A stretch of DNA of 6,805 nt, from the NCBI GenBank assembly GCA_023301785.1, contig JALZUF010000104.1, positions 1 through 6,805 of the forward strand. The letters run 5' to 3'. The notes below the pieces were generated by a model. It was not told where the DNA came from. It did no database searches and was given only the letters and a program-made list of their open reading frames with translations. Made by a program: the position numbers and the translations under genes. The DNA is from Alphaproteobacteria bacterium (GTDB lineage: Bacteria; Pseudomonadota; Alphaproteobacteria; Micavibrionales; Micavibrionaceae). Below, in pieces: positions 5,759 through 6,805 of this stretch; the first letter of the stretch is position 1; the number at the start of each line of letters is the position of its first letter.

Positions 5759-5796
5759 AAAGGCACGTCGTTTTCAAATAGAAAAGACATGCCCTT
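5759..5796 (-). terminator. Strong hairpin before tadE: terminator, attenuator or leader structure
   Basis: On the minus strand AAGGGCATGTC (5796-5786) pairs with GACGTGCCTTT (5769-5759) over 11 positions. An inner stem TTTTC/GAAAA with a 5-base loop continues it after one bulged base. Two of the outer pairs are G-U as minus-strand RNA but A-C mismatches on the plus strand, so it folds well only in minus-strand transcripts. An interrupted T-run (TTTTGCATTTT) follows. It may terminate transcription from the two upstream genes. If the -10 at 5819-5824 is right, it lies in the tadE leader and would be an attenuator or stabilising hairpin. Confidence 0.6.
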
Positions 5797-5818
5797 ATAA
5801 TTTTATGGTCACCTTATC

Positions 5819-5824
5819 ATTTTA
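5819..5824 (-). promoter_or_regulatory. Candidate -10 element of the tadE unit
   Basis: TAAAAT on the minus strand (five of six matches to TATAAT), 12 bases downstream of the CtrA-type box, much as at flp where the gap is 10. The predicted start is near 5812, giving a leader of about 100 bases. An alternative promoter is TTGTAA at 5827-5822 with a second TAAAAT at 5805-5800 (16-base spacer), which would start transcription at the foot of the hairpin. Confidence 0.35.
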
Positions 5825-5836
5825 CAAGAATAGGCT

Positions 5837-5851
5837 TTAAGGAACTCTTAA
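5837..5851 (-). promoter_or_regulatory. CtrA-type binding box upstream of tadE
   Basis: The minus strand reads TTAAGAGTTCCTTAA, a perfect TTAA-N7-TTAA. It lies in the gap between the upstream membrane-protein pair and tadE, 16 bases past the stop of the former. It overlaps the -35 position of the -10 hexamer at 5819-5824. It is the only other exact match in the window besides the flp box. CtrA binding is inferred, not shown. Confidence 0.5.
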
Positions 5852-5866
5852 GAAATAAAGAATAAC

Positions 5867-6385
5867 TTAATGTGCCTCATTCTGCTCTATGGGAAACCCA
5901 TGAATGTCTAAATCTTTTAGGCCACTTACTTTTTCGCCCCAACGTTTCTCCATTTTCTTTTTTTGCTCATCTAAGCGCTTGAGTCGAGATTTACTTTTTT
6001 GACGTAAGATTGAGGCAATGAATGATGTTACGGCATAATTAATCAGATAACCCAAGGCCGCGGCGCTGTAGATTACGATGATTGTAATGGGGTTCGATAA
6101 ATAATCAGCCAATGTATCGGCAGGCAGCGGACTTTTCCAGATATTCGCCAAATAATAAACGCACCCTGAAAAGTTCATTGCGCCAATGGTAAAGGTTTTA
6201 TTCTTACCAACATCTTTATCCAAAAAGTAAGCGACAAAAGTTGGTAACATTCCAATAGCGAGCAATATTGCAGATTCCACGTACATGACCGTAAAGGCTA
6301 GAACAACCAGCAAAGAAATGAACATACGAAATGTTAAAATTTTCTTTTTCTTTGCTTTAACTTTTTTCTTTTTCTTTTTTGCCAT
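5867..6385 (-). CDS. Unrecognised multi-pass membrane protein with poly-lysine N-terminus
   Basis: A 172-residue protein from ATG 6385. A GTG immediately upstream (6388) is in frame, but AAGGA is spaced 7 bases from the ATG and only 4 from the GTG. I do not recognise the family. Residues 2-15 are almost all lysine (MAKKKKKKVKAKKKK), a cytosolic basic patch. Residues 19-55 are hydrophobic enough for one or two helices. A loop follows (DKDVGKNKTFTIGAMNFSGC), which looks constrained rather than random. A third hydrophobic stretch is around 66-82 and a clear helix at about 98-127. The C-terminal 45 residues are charged and possibly coiled (KSRLKRLDEQKKKMEKRW). It is the second gene of a pair 4 bases apart, directly upstream of the tadE unit. 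A link to pilus assembly is only a guess from position. Confidence 0.8.
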   Translation of the reverse strand: MAKKKKKKVKAKKKKILTFRMFISLLVVLAFTVMYVESAILLAIGMLPTFVAYFLDKDVGKNKTFTIGAMNFSGCVYYLANIWKSPLPADTLADYLSNPITIIVIYSAAALGYLINYAVTSFIASILRQKSKSRLKRLDEQKKKMEKRWGEKVSGLKDLDIHGFPIEQNEAH

Positions 6386-6389
6386 CACA

Positions 6390-6788
6390 TTATCCTTTTA
6401 TGAAAGCCGCGTAGATTGAAATTAAAATAATAACGAATGATAGCACCATCGCAATAACGGAGGCGACTTGTTGACCTGTACGCACGCCATACACTTTACC
6501 CTTGGCTAATTCATGTTCAATTTTCTTTTCTTCGGCGACCAAGTCTTTGTATTTTTCAATCGCCTGATGGAAAGAGTTCAAATCTGTTTGATATATATGT
6601 GCATCGTCGAATATCTGTGCCATTGCTTTTAGGTCACCATCAATAGCGAGTGTTTTTATTTTTTCCTTCAGTTCACTACATTTTTTAGTGTCGTGAAATC
6701 TTTTAAAAACAGGATCTAAGCTTTTAAAAAACCATTTTCCAAGTGCGGGAAACTTTTCTAAATTGGCACGCTTTTGAATAGTCGCCAT
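6390..6788 (-). CDS. Unrecognised small protein with C-terminal membrane helix
   Basis: A 132-residue protein from ATG 6788; the ribosome binding site is poor and only 17 bases lie upstream in the window. I do not recognise it. The first 95 residues are polar, charged and probably helical (SELKEKIKTLAIDGDLKAMA at 38-57, then KYKDLVAEEKKIEHELAKGK at 79-98), suggesting a coiled or helical-bundle cytoplasmic domain. A single hydrophobic helix spans about 106-129 and is followed by only three residues (IKG), the layout of a tail-anchored membrane protein. The stop is 4 bases before the next ATG, and that gene's ribosome binding site lies in the last codons of this one, so the two are co-expressed. 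The pair may act together at the inner membrane; no function can be assigned. Confidence 0.8.
   Translation of the reverse strand: MATIQKRANLEKFPALGKWFFKSLDPVFKRFHDTKKCSELKEKIKTLAIDGDLKAMAQIFDDAHIYQTDLNSFHQAIEKYKDLVAEEKKIEHELAKGKVYGVRTGQQVASVIAMVLSFVIILISIYAAFIKG
6393..6397 (-). promoter_or_regulatory. Ribosome binding site deciding the start of the poly-lysine membrane protein
   Basis: AAGGA on the minus strand, within the last codons of the upstream gene. It is 7 bases before ATG 6385 but only 4 before the in-frame GTG at 6388, so ATG is preferred. The protein changes by one residue at most. Confidence 0.65.
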
Positions 6789-6805
6789 AACTTTTAACTG
6801 ACCTA

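Noticed and set aside
1..6805. Mobile elements, CRISPR arrays, tRNA or rRNA genes, or a hidden defence system
   Set aside because: No transposase, terminal repeats, spaced direct repeats or RNA-gene signatures were seen. All genes are co-oriented and most fit a Tad pilus locus.

Overview
The window is one arm of a Tad (tight adherence / Flp-type IVb pilus) locus. Every gene lies on the minus strand, so transcription runs from right (6788) to left (1). Base composition is AT-rich. The Cpa-style gene order (flp, cpaA, cpaB, cpaC) and two perfect CtrA-type boxes (TTAA-N7-TTAA) point to a low-GC alphaproteobacterium. That assignment is inferred from gene families and layout; no rRNA or other lineage marker is present.

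Layout in transcription order. (1) 6788-5867: two small membrane-protein genes that I do not recognise, in a tight pair (132 aa with a C-terminal membrane helix, then 172 aa with a poly-lysine start and several helices). (2) 5866-5714: a regulatory gap with a CtrA-type box, a possible -10 element and a strong minus-strand-specific hairpin. (3) 5713-3190: tadE, a second TadE/TadF-like pseudopilin gene overlapping it by 8 bases, and tadG with a von Willebrand factor A domain. (4) 3189-3010: a second regulatory gap with a second CtrA-type box, an extended -10 element and a 5' leader hairpin. (5) 3009-2800: flp, the major pilin. (6) 2799-2623: a gap holding two inverted repeats. (7) 2622-1: cpaA (prepilin peptidase), cpaB (RcpC-like) and cpaC (outer-membrane secretin). 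cpaC runs off the left edge, so its last third or so is missing. No stretch longer than 300 bases lacks a gene.

How the genes work together: CpaA should cleave the Flp leader after Gly18 and probably the similar leaders of the two TadE-like proteins. Flp polymerises into the pilus. The TadE-like proteins and TadG are minor or accessory envelope components. CpaC forms the outer-membrane channel, and CpaB supports the channel from the periplasm or inner membrane. The ATPases and inner-membrane platform (cpaE/tadZ, cpaF/tadA, tadB, tadC) are not here and probably lie beyond the left edge.

The least expected result is regulatory. By manual scan, exact TTAA-N7-TTAA occurs only twice in the window. 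Both copies sit in the two gaps that precede tad transcription units, each just upstream of a -10-like hexamer. This suggests that minor and major pilins are co-activated by the cell-cycle regulator CtrA. The genes themselves are mostly recognisable Tad components; the real unknowns are the two upstream membrane proteins.
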